From positions 1-64,000 of the forward strand of contig JAJQEI010000018.1 in NCBI GenBank assembly GCA_021201755.1: a DNA stretch of 64,000 nucleotides, written 5' to 3'. The notes beneath the pieces are model-generated. The model was given only the letters and a program-made list of their open reading frames with translations. It was not told the origin of the DNA and ran no database searches. Shown in pieces: positions 55,491 to 63,669 of this stretch. The DNA comes from Ruminococcus sp. (GTDB taxonomy: Bacteria; Bacillota; Clostridia; Oscillospirales; Ruminococcaceae). A program made the translations under genes and the position numbers. Every line of letters begins with the position of its first letter. Position 1 is the stretch's first letter.

Positions 55491-55519
55491 AGTATATCAT
55501 ATCCATCTCAATTTGTCAA
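55491..55519 (-). promoter_or_regulatory. Promoter of the small minus-strand transcript
   Basis: Minus strand TTGACA, 17-base spacer, TATACT. Confidence 0.75.
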
Positions 55520-55599
55520 TTTATTATTTTTCAAAATAAGTTCTTTTTCATTTGTTTTCAAAAGTTTTCATATCGCAGCCATATTGATAAAACGGAATG

Positions 55600-55627
55600 C
55601 ATAATTTCTCCCGATTGGTGCAAACTA
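55600..55627 (+). promoter_or_regulatory. Possible sigma-F/G-type promoter before the SpoIIQ-like gene (weak)
   Basis: GCATA (55599-55603), a 14-base spacer and GTGCAAACTA (55618-55627) resemble the forespore sigma consensus (GYATA, ~15, GGnnAnAnTA) with one mismatch. The predicted start would fall at the ribosome site, leaving almost no leader, so this is tentative. No housekeeping promoter is visible here. Confidence 0.25.
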
Positions 55628-55647
55628 CCTTACAGGAGGTGGTTTCA

Positions 55648-56400
55648 TTGCAAAATCATGAACAGAAAAATTATCATACGAAATCTCGATTTCGTGGATT
55701 TTACACAGCTCTAGGAATTAGCATGGTAATGATTGGTGCTGCGTGTTGGTACGCCTATGACCAAACAAGCAAAACACTAGAACAAAGCCTAGATTCTATC
55801 ACGGAACAAATTGCTGTGGAAACAACAAAAACTTCTACGACCAACAATGTCATTTGGGAAGCAGTAACACAAACGACAACTGCAACGAAAGCTGTCGAAG
55901 AGGCAATCGCTATTTCGTCACAAACGACAGCTACTAAAGCAGAGGTACAAGCCGAATCAACCACAACCGTCACAACAGCTTCTGTCACCCACCAGGTTGT
56001 TCCCCCACTATCAGATTATCGGGTTCTCAACGAATTCAGCGGCGATGAGCTTGTAAAATCAGAAACAACCGGTACATGGCAAACGCACAACGGCACAGAT
56101 CTTGCTTGTGCCATAGATGCAGATGTATATGCCATAGATGCAGGTACTGTAATTTCTGTCACCAACGATGCCCTTTGGGGATATACTGTCACTATCGACC
56201 ATGACAACGGCGTCACCAGTCGCTATTGCGGTTTGAATGGCTCACTGGAAGTTCGAGAAGGCAATACGGTGCAAAGCGGTGAAAAAATCGGTATAGTAGG
56301 AGACACAGCAGATATTGAAAGCGCATTAGAAACGCATTTGCATATCGAGGTTGCAAAATCGGGACAGTATATCGACCCTTTGGATTATTTTGTATCGTAA
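55648..56400 (+). CDS. spoIIQ: SpoIIQ-like membrane-anchored M23 (LytM) peptidase
   Basis: In spore formers SpoIIQ is made in the forespore and pairs with SpoIIIAH of the mother cell to form the engulfment channel. This 250-residue protein has one membrane helix (ALGISMVMIGAACWYAY), a Thr/Ala-rich linker, and an M23 domain with the SpoIIQ-typical FSGDELVKSETTGTWQTHNG and WGYTVTIDHDNGVTSRYCGL. The zinc ligands are intact: HNGTD (HxxxD, ~146) and HLHIEV (HxH, ~229). B. subtilis SpoIIQ is degenerate, but clostridial ones keep these. The start is TTG 8 bases after GGAGG. spoVM follows by ~100 bases. Confidence 0.75.
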   Translation: MQNHEQKNYHTKSRFRGFYTALGISMVMIGAACWYAYDQTSKTLEQSLDSITEQIAVETTKTSTTNNVIWEAVTQTTTATKAVEEAIAISSQTTATKAEVQAESTTTVTTASVTHQVVPPLSDYRVLNEFSGDELVKSETTGTWQTHNGTDLACAIDADVYAIDAGTVISVTNDALWGYTVTIDHDNGVTSRYCGLNGSLEVREGNTVQSGEKIGIVGDTADIESALETHLHIEVAKSGQYIDPLDYFVS

Positions 56401-56502
56401 GAATCGCCGAACCTCTCCAGGGGTTCGGTACATATTGCGTTTTAGACGCACCTTTTTTTCTGTTCCGGAATATACTGTGACAAATGGGAAGGAGGCATAC
56501 AC

Positions 56503-56595
56503 ATGAAAATTGTGGTGGTAAAAAGTCCGAAACTGTTATCCGGTATCTTTCGGGTGATTTTCAAGATTCGAAAAGAATCGTCAGACGAGACATAA
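56503..56595 (+). CDS. spoVM: SpoVM-like 30-residue spore-coat anchoring peptide
   Basis: A 30-codon gene, MKIVVVKSPKLLSGIFRVIF plus a charged tail. Against B. subtilis SpoVM (MKFYTIKLPKFLGGIVRAML..) it keeps K2, K7, P9, K10, L12, G14, I15 and R17 at identical positions, including the helix-bending P9 needed for curvature sensing. SpoVM marks the forespore outer membrane and anchors SpoIVA for coat and cortex assembly. GGAGG lies 7 bases before the ATG and a strong terminator follows directly. Automatic gene callers would miss it because of its length. Confidence 0.8.
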   Translation: MKIVVVKSPKLLSGIFRVIFKIRKESSDET

Positions 56596-56602
56596 TTTTG
56601 AA

Positions 56603-56640
56603 ATGCCCTTTTGCAGAGAAGCGAAAGGGTATTTTTTTCT
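56603..56640 (+). terminator. Terminator after spoVM
   Basis: Stem ATGCCCTTT / AAAGGGTAT around ~12 bases, followed by seven T. Confidence 0.85.
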
Positions 56641-56690
56641 TGTTCCTCGCATAGATTGGGATAGCTTTTTTGGAAAGGAGTCTTTATACA

Positions 56691-57023
56691 ATGAACATAG
56701 AAAAATCAGAAGTGCAATTACCTGCTTCAGAGCAGCCATCGGAATCTGTCAGTGACGATTCAATTGCCGCTGCAATCTCCCCTTCACCAGAACCCATTCA
56801 CCTCTCCAACGATATCCCACAAAAAGTGGAACACACTGACGACGTGGTTCTGACCCAATGTATCCTGTGTATTCTGTTGGTGCTGTTGTGCATTCTACTC
56901 CACTGGCTAAAACCAGAGTGGCAATTCGCTTTCTTAGATACCTACCGCCAAGGACAAGATGCCCCGCCAATTTCTTGGCTAAATCAATTTTTACAATCCG
57001 TCCAGGCATGGATTACGCCGTGA
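56691..57023 (+). CDS. Small single-pass membrane protein upstream of the M50 protease
   Basis: A 110-residue protein with a ~50-residue charged, Ser/Pro/Glu-rich cytoplasmic N-terminus and one membrane helix (TQCILCILLVLLCILLHWL). A ~35-residue outer tail rich in aromatic residues (WLNQFLQSVQAWITP) follows. AAAGGAG precedes the ATG. It overlaps the M50 protease gene by 16 bases, so the pair is translationally coupled, the way spoIVFA precedes spoIVFB in other Firmicutes. It has no M23 domain, unlike SpoIVFA, so functional equivalence is only a suggestion. Confidence 0.7.
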   Translation: MNIEKSEVQLPASEQPSESVSDDSIAAAISPSPEPIHLSNDIPQKVEHTDDVVLTQCILCILLVLLCILLHWLKPEWQFAFLDTYRQGQDAPPISWLNQFLQSVQAWITP

Positions 57024-57592
57024 TTTGTTTTTCTCTGCGCTCTGTGACCTTTCTACTGGATTTCAGCTTTTTCTTCGCTGCTGCGCTGACGGCAATTTTA
57101 GCAGGCACACACTTTTTTTTACTGCTTTTTTGTGCAGCACTGCTCCACGAACTGGGGCATCTTCTATTGATTTTCATATGCGGTCATTCAATACGATACG
57201 TACATTTCAGCAGTGCCGGCATTCTCATACGACCGATACGGTGTTACGACGCTTACTGGAAGGATTTGCTTATTTCTGCTGCCGGACCTGCTGTCAACCT
57301 AGCACTTGGCACATGGGCATATCTTTGGAATATGCCCACATTTGCAGCAGTGCATCTTGCTCTGGGATTATTTAATCTTTTGCCCTATTCCCACTTAGAT
57401 GGTGGCAGTATCATTCATGCTATTTGCGGAATGCTCAACCGTTCGAACAGCAGCTGTCTTTGGATACAAAAAAACATCAGTATGTTTTATACACTGACGC
57501 TTTTGGGATTTCTGTATTTTTTCTCCATTCGGAACATATCTCTAATGGGAATGCTGCTCTATCTGCAAGCACTCGAATTTTTCGATAAATAA
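57008..57592 (+). CDS. M50 site-2 protease, SpoIVFB-like
   Basis: An integral membrane zinc protease of 194 residues. The zinc site LLHELGHLLLIF (HExxH, ~46) and the NLLPYSHLDGGSI motif (NxxPxxxxDGG, ~131) match site-2 proteases of the SpoIVFB group, which cleave pro-sigma-K within the membrane. Helices are evident at ~20-45, ~95-125 and ~165-190. It lacks a CBS domain, which SpoIVFB has, so it may be a shorter paralogue. The start is the ATG inside the preceding gene. Its stop abuts the convergent aldolase gene with no gap. Confidence 0.75.
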   Translation: MDYAVICFSLRSVTFLLDFSFFFAAALTAILAGTHFFLLLFCAALLHELGHLLLIFICGHSIRYVHFSSAGILIRPIRCYDAYWKDLLISAAGPAVNLALGTWAYLWNMPTFAAVHLALGLFNLLPYSHLDGGSIIHAICGMLNRSNSSCLWIQKNISMFYTLTLLGFLYFFSIRNISLMGMLLYLQALEFFDK

Positions 57593-58576
57593 TTATTCGT
57601 TCTCTTGCAATTCTTGGAAAAATGTGAAATAATCTTCCCGCTTTTCTTTTGTAAACGTAATTGCAGTCCGTGGATGCTGGTTTAAGTAACCTGTCAGAAG
57701 ATACTGAATATCATATCCCCAGACAACACCCTCGTTTTTCAACTTCTGCATATCTTCTTGTAAGAAATGCAGCACTGGCTTAATGTCATATTTCGGATTC
57801 TTTAAGAAACCAAGCAATAACTCCATTGCACAGTTTCCAGCACCTCTGCCCATAGCAGACATTGTGGCATCCAAGTAGCTAACGCCCATCATGCAGCATT
57901 CCGTCGTGTTGGCAAAAGCAAGCTGTTGGTTATTATGGGCATGAATACCAACTTGTTTGCCGTATTTTTCCGCAGCTTCCAGATAGCTCTGTGCCAGCTG
58001 ACGGATTTGCAGAGGATACAGACTGCCATAACTGTCTACTAAGTAGATAACATCTACACTAGAATGACCAAGCATATCCAGTGCCTCCGCCAATTCGGAT
58101 TCCTTTGCCTTGGATACTGCCATAATGTTTACCGTAGTATGATAACCCTTTTTGGCACAGGTTTCAATCATCTCAATGGCAGCAGGAATCGTGTTAATAT
58201 AAGTCGCAATCCGTACCACATCCAAAATACTGTCCGCCTTGTCGGGCAAATCTCTCGCAACGTTGGCACGTCCCACATCTGCCATAACTGCAAGCTGCAT
58301 TTTGGGATCTAAAATATCCTCCAGCACCTCCCGAATTTGCGCCTCATGGCAAAACTTCCACTTGCCAAATTTGGATTCATCGAACAAATCCGGATCTGCC
58401 AAATAACCAATTTCCATTACGTCCACACCGGCATGAAGATTCGTTCGATATAAATTCCGAACAAACTCATCTGTAAATTCAAAATTGTTAACCAATCCGC
58501 CATCACGGATTGTCGCATCTAATACTTTTATATCAGGGCGATAAGAAATCATAGTACCCTTGATTCGTTCACTCAT
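57593..58576 (-). CDS. HMGL-like / aldolase catalytic domain protein (DRE-TIM family)
   Basis: A 327-residue TIM-barrel metalloenzyme. The N-terminal metal/catalytic motif is DATIRDGGLVNNFEF and the His pair GIHAHNNQQLAFANT completes the site. Relatives include 4-hydroxy-2-oxovalerate aldolase, HMG-CoA lyase and homocitrate/isopropylmalate synthases. In this short stand-alone form the substrate is unknown; some homologues lie in polysaccharide or nucleotide-sugar loci. GAGG precedes the ATG of MSERIKGT. A promoter lies at 58681-58709. Confidence 0.85.
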   Translation of the reverse strand: MSERIKGTMISYRPDIKVLDATIRDGGLVNNFEFTDEFVRNLYRTNLHAGVDVMEIGYLADPDLFDESKFGKWKFCHEAQIREVLEDILDPKMQLAVMADVGRANVARDLPDKADSILDVVRIATYINTIPAAIEMIETCAKKGYHTTVNIMAVSKAKESELAEALDMLGHSSVDVIYLVDSYGSLYPLQIRQLAQSYLEAAEKYGKQVGIHAHNNQQLAFANTTECCMMGVSYLDATMSAMGRGAGNCAMELLLGFLKNPKYDIKPVLHFLQEDMQKLKNEGVVWGYDIQYLLTGYLNQHPRTAITFTKEKREDYFTFFQELQENE

Positions 58577-58680
58577 ATAATTTTCCTCACTTTCGATACT
58601 TCCTGTCATGCACAAGCGCCTTTTTCGAGCAAACAGCTCAACATCATTTTAAATATGCACAATATGCACAATGCTTTTTT

Positions 58681-58709
58681 ATTATAACAAATTTCGATTA
58701 TTTTTGCAA
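58681..58709 (-). promoter_or_regulatory. Promoter of the HMGL-like gene
   Basis: Minus strand TTGCAA, 17-base spacer, TATAAT, ~105 bases before the gene. Confidence 0.75.
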
Positions 58710-58856
58710 GTGCTTTTTTCATGTTTTTTTCTTCATTGTACGTTTTGGTAGATTTGACAATTGTAAAGCCGTTTTTTTATAGAAAATATACAATAAAAAC
58801 GCTTTTCGACAGAATCCCTCTATCGAAAAGCATAAAAAATTCGAGAATTTTAAAAA

Positions 58857-59318
58857 TTATATCTTCTGAAACAGGCTCACCTGTTCTAATGCGGACATGG
58901 CACAATCATAACCCTTGTTCCCTGCCTTTGTGCCGGCACGCTCTACCGCTTGCTCAATTGTATCCGTAGTCAAGACCCCGAACAGCACCGGAATGCCTGT
59001 ATCCAGACCCACTTGTGCAATGCCCTTTGAGACTTCGGAACAAACGTAATCATAATGACTCGTTGCTCCACGAATTACAGCACCGACACAAATGATAGCA
59101 TCATATTTGCCGGACAGGGCAAGTTTTTTTGCCGTAAGAGGAATTTCAAATGCCCCTGGTACCCATGCCAACGTAATATCATCTGCACTGGTTCCATGAC
59201 GAAGCAGACAATCCTCTGCACCACCTACAAGCTTGATGGTAATAAATTCATTAAATCGAGAAGCGACAATTGCAACCTTTATGCCCTTGCCCTCATACAT
59301 ACCTTCTAAAACATTCAT
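58857..59318 (-). CDS. ribH: 6,7-dimethyl-8-ribityllumazine synthase
   Basis: Penultimate step of riboflavin synthesis. The 153-residue protein has the family motifs [56 protein letters not shown] and [16 protein letters not shown]. The start is the ATG 8 bases after GGAGG. It stands alone, without ribD, ribE or ribBA next to it and without an FMN riboswitch in the ~220 bases upstream. Confidence 0.95.
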   Translation of the reverse strand: MNVLEGMYEGKGIKVAIVASRFNEFITIKLVGGAEDCLLRHGTSADDITLAWVPGAFEIPLTAKKLALSGKYDAIICVGAVIRGATSHYDYVCSEVSKGIAQVGLDTGIPVLFGVLTTDTIEQAVERAGTKAGNKGYDCAMSALEQVSLFQKI

Positions 59319-59542
59319 TGGAAAACCTCCGTTTTTCGATAATAGTTTTATCATACCACATTATCTTTAACAGAAAACGAAATTATCATGAATTTTCAAC
59401 GTAACATCTCATTTTCTAACTTCTCACAGCGCATACTTCTTGTCTCACTAGCATAAAGATAACCTATGACAACACCGTATCATGCCATTGAGCGATTTTC
59501 AACGGTGTCTCTATAGTTTTGAAATGAAAAGGAGTGCTGTAT

Positions 59543-62103
59543 ATGCAAAGCCAAATCGGACTCAGTACAAAACAGGCGGAAAGTCGTCTACGGCAGGATG
59601 GTGAAAACGAATTGGCGGAAGCGACGAAAATGCATCCGTTTCGATTGTTTTTTGGGCAATTCCGAGATGTTATGGTACTAATTCTACTAGCTGCCACTGG
59701 TGTTTCTGCACTGCTCGGAGAAATTACAGACACCATTACCATTATTCTTATTGTTCTCCTCAACGCCATTTTGGGATTTGTACAGGAGTTTCGCACGGAA
59801 CAAACATTAGAGGCACTTCGAAATTTGACTGCACCTACCGCCAAAGTCTATCGAAGTGGAAAGTGGAAGACAATCCCAGCGAGAGAACTGGTACGAGGAG
59901 ACATGATTCGACTCGATGCTGGCGACCAAGTTCCTGCGGATGCTGTCTTGGTGACCGCTGCACAGCTTTCCGTCAACGAATCCATTCTCACGGGTGAATC
60001 TGAATCAGTGGAAAAAATTGCTGTGGAGAACGCTGAAAACAATAATTTTGATAAAATGTCAAATGCACTGCATAATCCTCATTTGATTTATGCCGGAACT
60101 GCGGTACTCCGTGGAAACGGTGATGCTGTTATTATTGCCACTGGTGTTCACACACAGATGGGAAAAATCTCTGCCTTGGCGTCTGCGTCGCAGTGTTTCT
60201 CGCCGGTATCCTCCGAGGCGAACCGTTTTTCGATATGCTAATGACCGGCATTACCATTGCCATTGCCGCCATTCCAGAGGGACTGCCGGCAACGGTTACA
60301 ATCGCCCTAGCATTGGCGGTCAGTCGCATGATGAAACATGGAGCATTGGTCAACCGTCTACATAGTGTGGAAACACTGGGCTGTGCAAGCGTCATCTGTT
60401 CTGACAAAACCGGAACCATCATGGAAAATCGTATGACAGTTACACATATTTCCACTGGCGGAGAATCATTCGCTGTCACTGGAACAGGATTGCAAATTGC
60501 AGGCGGATTTCAACAAAACGGTGTTGCAGTCAATCCCACTGCAAAATCAGTACTGCGAGAACTTCTCATTTGTGGAACACTTTGCAGTATAGCAGAAATT
60601 CACATGGAGCAGCCTGCCAAATCTCAGCGAAACCGCAGCTGCCGCACCGATTCCGGCAGCTGGACTGCCACCGGCGATCCCACAGAAGTGGCAATTCTTG
60701 TTGCCGCAGAAAAAGGAGGCATTTCTCGTGAACGCCTTTTGCGACAACATCCCGTACAATCGATAGAACCATTTGACAGCGAAACCTGTCGAATGTCCGT
60801 TACCGTTGCCAACGGCAGTGAAAATATCACATATTGGAAAGGGGCAGCGGATCAAATTCTATCCCTTTGCCATTTTACATATACAGGAGAAAAAATTGTC
60901 CCCCTGACAGTGTCCCATCAGAAGGAAATTCAGTCACAGATGCTGAACTATTCCGATCAAGCACTGCGTGTTCTAGCGTTCGCTAAGCAGGAACAGAACG
61001 GCGACGGGATATTTCTCGGTCTTGTTGGTATGCTGGATCCACCTCGTGCTGCTGCAAAAGCTGCCATTCGTACCTGTGCAAAAGCACATATTCGTACCAT
61101 AATGATTACAGGCGATCACAAAAACACTGCCGTTGCCATTGCTAAGCAAGCCGGTCTGCTTCGTGGAAAAAAGGCAATGACCGGTGATGAATTAGACGCA
61201 CATACCGATACACAGCTTGATGCCTGTCTGGATGAATACACGGTCTTTGCAAGAGTAAATCCTGCCAATAAACAACGTCTCATAAAAGCCTATCGCAGAA
61301 AGGGCGAAATTGTTGCCATGACCGGCGACGGGGTCAATGATGCGCCTGCTTTAAAATAGGCAGACGTGGGCGTCGCCATAGGAAAAAGCGGAACAGATGT
61401 TGCAAGACAAGCCGCAGATGTCATCTTAACCGACGACAATTTTGCCACACTGGTCGATGCAGTCGAACAGGGACGCTGCGTCTATGCCAATATCCGAAAA
61501 TTTGTACAATATCTGCTCTCCTGCAATATCGGCGAAGTGTTGACAATGTTTCTGGGCATTCTCATGGGAATGCCAGTAGTACTTCTGCCAACACAGCTTC
61601 TCCTCGTCAACCTGGTGACGGACGGTTTACCCGCCATTGCACTGGGTCTGGAGCCGCCGGAACCTGAGGCAATGGAACAATCGCCACGAAAACCGGACGA
61701 AAGTTTCTTTTCCGATGGACTGATGGGACGAATTTTCTTTCGTGGAATACTCATCGGCATTTGCACCTTAGGCACATTTTCTACCGTTCTCTGCATGGAA
61801 GGCAGCTTAGCCGCTGCAAGAACAGCCACTCTATGTACGCTCATTCTGTCACAGTTGATACACGTCTTTGAATGCAAATCAGAAAAACGCACATTATTTT
61901 CCGTACCCTATGGAAATAACCTTTGGCTCATCAGTGCAGCTCTGATTTCTCTGGGAATTCTTGTAACGTGTATATACATACCCATATTACAGACAATTTT
62001 CACCCCGGTATTTTTATCGAAAATGCAGCTTTGCATCGCAGTTGGCTTTTCTCTCATTGTTCCAATTTTTTCTGGAATTTTCGGATGGCTGCAACGGAAA
62101 TAA
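59543..62103 (+). pseudogene. P-type Ca2+-transporting ATPase (P2A), broken by a deletion and an amber codon
   Basis: The parts give a nearly full SERCA/PMR1-like pump: MQSQIGLSTKQAESRL start, LTGESESVEK, PEGLPATVTIALA, the phosphorylation motif SDKTGTIMENRM, GDGVNDAPAL and membrane helices to the end. Lesion one, near 60165-60180: the frame changes between MGKIS and LGVCVAVFLAGILRGEP, and the ~25 residues normally between them (the region around TPLQ..L..LG) are missing. This points to a deletion that is not a multiple of three. Lesion two: TAG at 61357-61359 between APALK and ADVGVAIGKSGTDV, where Gln or Arg is usual. The ribosome site (AAAAGGAG) is intact. No functional pump is expected. 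Confidence 0.85.
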
Positions 62104-62119
62104 GAATGCAGCATTACGC

Positions 62120-62162
62120 AAATACCGTACAATATGACAACGCACACTGTACGGTATTTATG
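62120..62162. terminator. Terminator between the Ca2+ ATPase pseudogene and the CapA-family gene
   Basis: A 12-bp stem, AAATACCGTACA / TGTACGGTATTT, with a ~16-base loop, then a T-rich tract on the plus strand. Confidence 0.75.
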
Positions 62163-62164
62163 TT

Positions 62165-63643
62165 TTATGATTCTGTCACAATGCCGTCTTCATCAATAGA
62201 AATACCATATGCAGAAGATAAGCTCTCCATATTACGGTAAAATGTATTCTGCTCATCTGTCGTGTCGTAATAGATAACCTGACAATTGGTCTGTACCGCT
62301 GGAATCAGCTGCAACTCCACATCAAAATCATCTGTTGTACCCGAAATGTGCAGTTCTGCCAGCATCGTATCCATTGTCTTTCCATTAAACCAATAATTCC
62401 CCATAGAATAGAGGATCGGCTTTCCCTTATAAAATTCTATACCCTGTAAACAGTGAGTATGATCGCCGATAACCGCATCCGCACCACATTCGATAAGTTC
62501 ACGACCAGTTTCGGTCTGATATTCCTCTTGATAAGTCACACTTTCTACGCCCCAGTGCATATAAACGACTACATAATCCGCATTGGCAGCCGCTTCTTTC
62601 GTTTGTTCATATAATAAGTCGTTACTCTCCGCCGTACGGAATACGCCCGGGGGATCCTCTGTCGCGCCTTTGGTTTGTTCTACCCACTCAATCCGTGTAC
62701 TTGAAAGGAATGCTACTGTAAATCCATCCAGTTCGTAATAATATATTGCGGATGCCTCTTCCAAATTTTCTCCTGCTCCCACATAGGGTATTCCGGCATT
62801 TTGCAGTGTGTTCAACGTGTCCAGCAACGCTTCTTCACCATAATCATAAGTATGGTTATTCGCCAGTGACACGATGTCTACACCCAGATCCTGCAATACG
62901 CTTACATTTTCCAGATCGCCACGAAAGGTATAAGGTTTTCCTGATTGTGCCGTACCACATGTGGAATATTGAAATTCATTGTTGATAAAGCAAATATCCG
63001 CTGAGCGCATATGATCTACCAAAATAGAATCGATACACTTAGTAATATCTCGATCCTGGCTAATCCAATAAGCCGTTGTACGTGCATCGTCTGCTACACT
63101 AATATCACTGGAAAAACAAAGGGTATAATCAAATACGACTGCTTCTGTAGTTGTTACCACTGCGGTAGTCTGTTCCACCGCCACAGTGGTAGTATTCGCC
63201 GATGCATCTCCTGTCGCTGCTCCACTACCACTCGTAGCCGCACTGTACGTCTCCACTGTATTTGGATCTAACTGTGCAATTGCATAAATGCCGAATCCTA
63301 ACACACAGAAAATTAAGACCAGTACAACGATAATGCCAATCAGATAAAATCGATTGCTTCGCAATCCATAGGCATATCCACCCGATCGACTGCGCTTATC
63401 ATAGAAAAGATCATATCTGGTATCATCATCGTAATCTTCATAATCGCTATAATCGTCGCCATAATCATTGTACTCTTCATATTCTTCATAGTCATCGTAA
63501 CCATCATCGTCGTACGCCTGCTGATTCGATTGCTTTATATTAAAACGTCTTGTATCATAAATACCATCCTCCTCATAGTCGTCGTAATTACGATAACGTG
63601 AATCTTGATTTCGTTTCGATCTATCGTCATTATATATTTTCAT
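62165..63643 (-). CDS. CapA-family (PGA_cap) membrane-anchored metallophosphatase-like protein
   Basis: A 492-residue protein. The ~85-residue cytoplasmic N-terminus is extremely Tyr/Asp/Glu-rich, with repeats such as YDDYEEDG and DDYSDYEDYDDD. One membrane helix (FYLIGIIVVLVLIFCVLGFG) and a Thr/Ala/Ser linker precede the CapA domain: FSSDISVADDA, VDIVSLANNHTYDYGEEAL, YMHWGVESVTYQ, VIGDHTHCLQGIEFYKGKPI. CapA relatives act in poly-gamma-glutamate or capsule export; stand-alone forms are uncharacterised. The start MKIYNDDRSKR is 12 bases after AAAGGA. Confidence 0.85.
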   Translation of the reverse strand: MKIYNDDRSKRNQDSRYRNYDDYEEDGIYDTRRFNIKQSNQQAYDDDGYDDYEEYEEYNDYGDDYSDYEDYDDDTRYDLFYDKRSRSGGYAYGLRSNRFYLIGIIVVLVLIFCVLGFGIYAIAQLDPNTVETYSAATSGSGAATGDASANTTTVAVEQTTAVVTTTEAVVFDYTLCFSSDISVADDARTTAYWISQDRDITKCIDSILVDHMRSADICFINNEFQYSTCGTAQSGKPYTFRGDLENVSVLQDLGVDIVSLANNHTYDYGEEALLDTLNTLQNAGIPYVGAGENLEEASAIYYYELDGFTVAFLSSTRIEWVEQTKGATEDPPGVFRTAESNDLLYEQTKEAAANADYVVVYMHWGVESVTYQEEYQTETGRELIECGADAVIGDHTHCLQGIEFYKGKPILYSMGNYWFNGKTMDTMLAELHISGTTDDFDVELQLIPAVQTNCQVIYYDTTDEQNTFYRNMESLSSAYGISIDEDGIVTES

Positions 63644-63669
63644 TCGTTTTTCTATTCCTTTCTTTTTTA

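Noticed and set aside
5511..61359. Stop-codon reassignment or suppression explaining the internal TAG/TAA codons in jetC, the zinc-ribbon gene and the Ca2+ ATPase
   Set aside because: TAA, TAG and TGA all end intact genes in this window (for example infB with TAA, the GHL10 lipoprotein with TAG, nusA and gltX with TGA). Two of the three genes carrying internal stops also have frameshifts.
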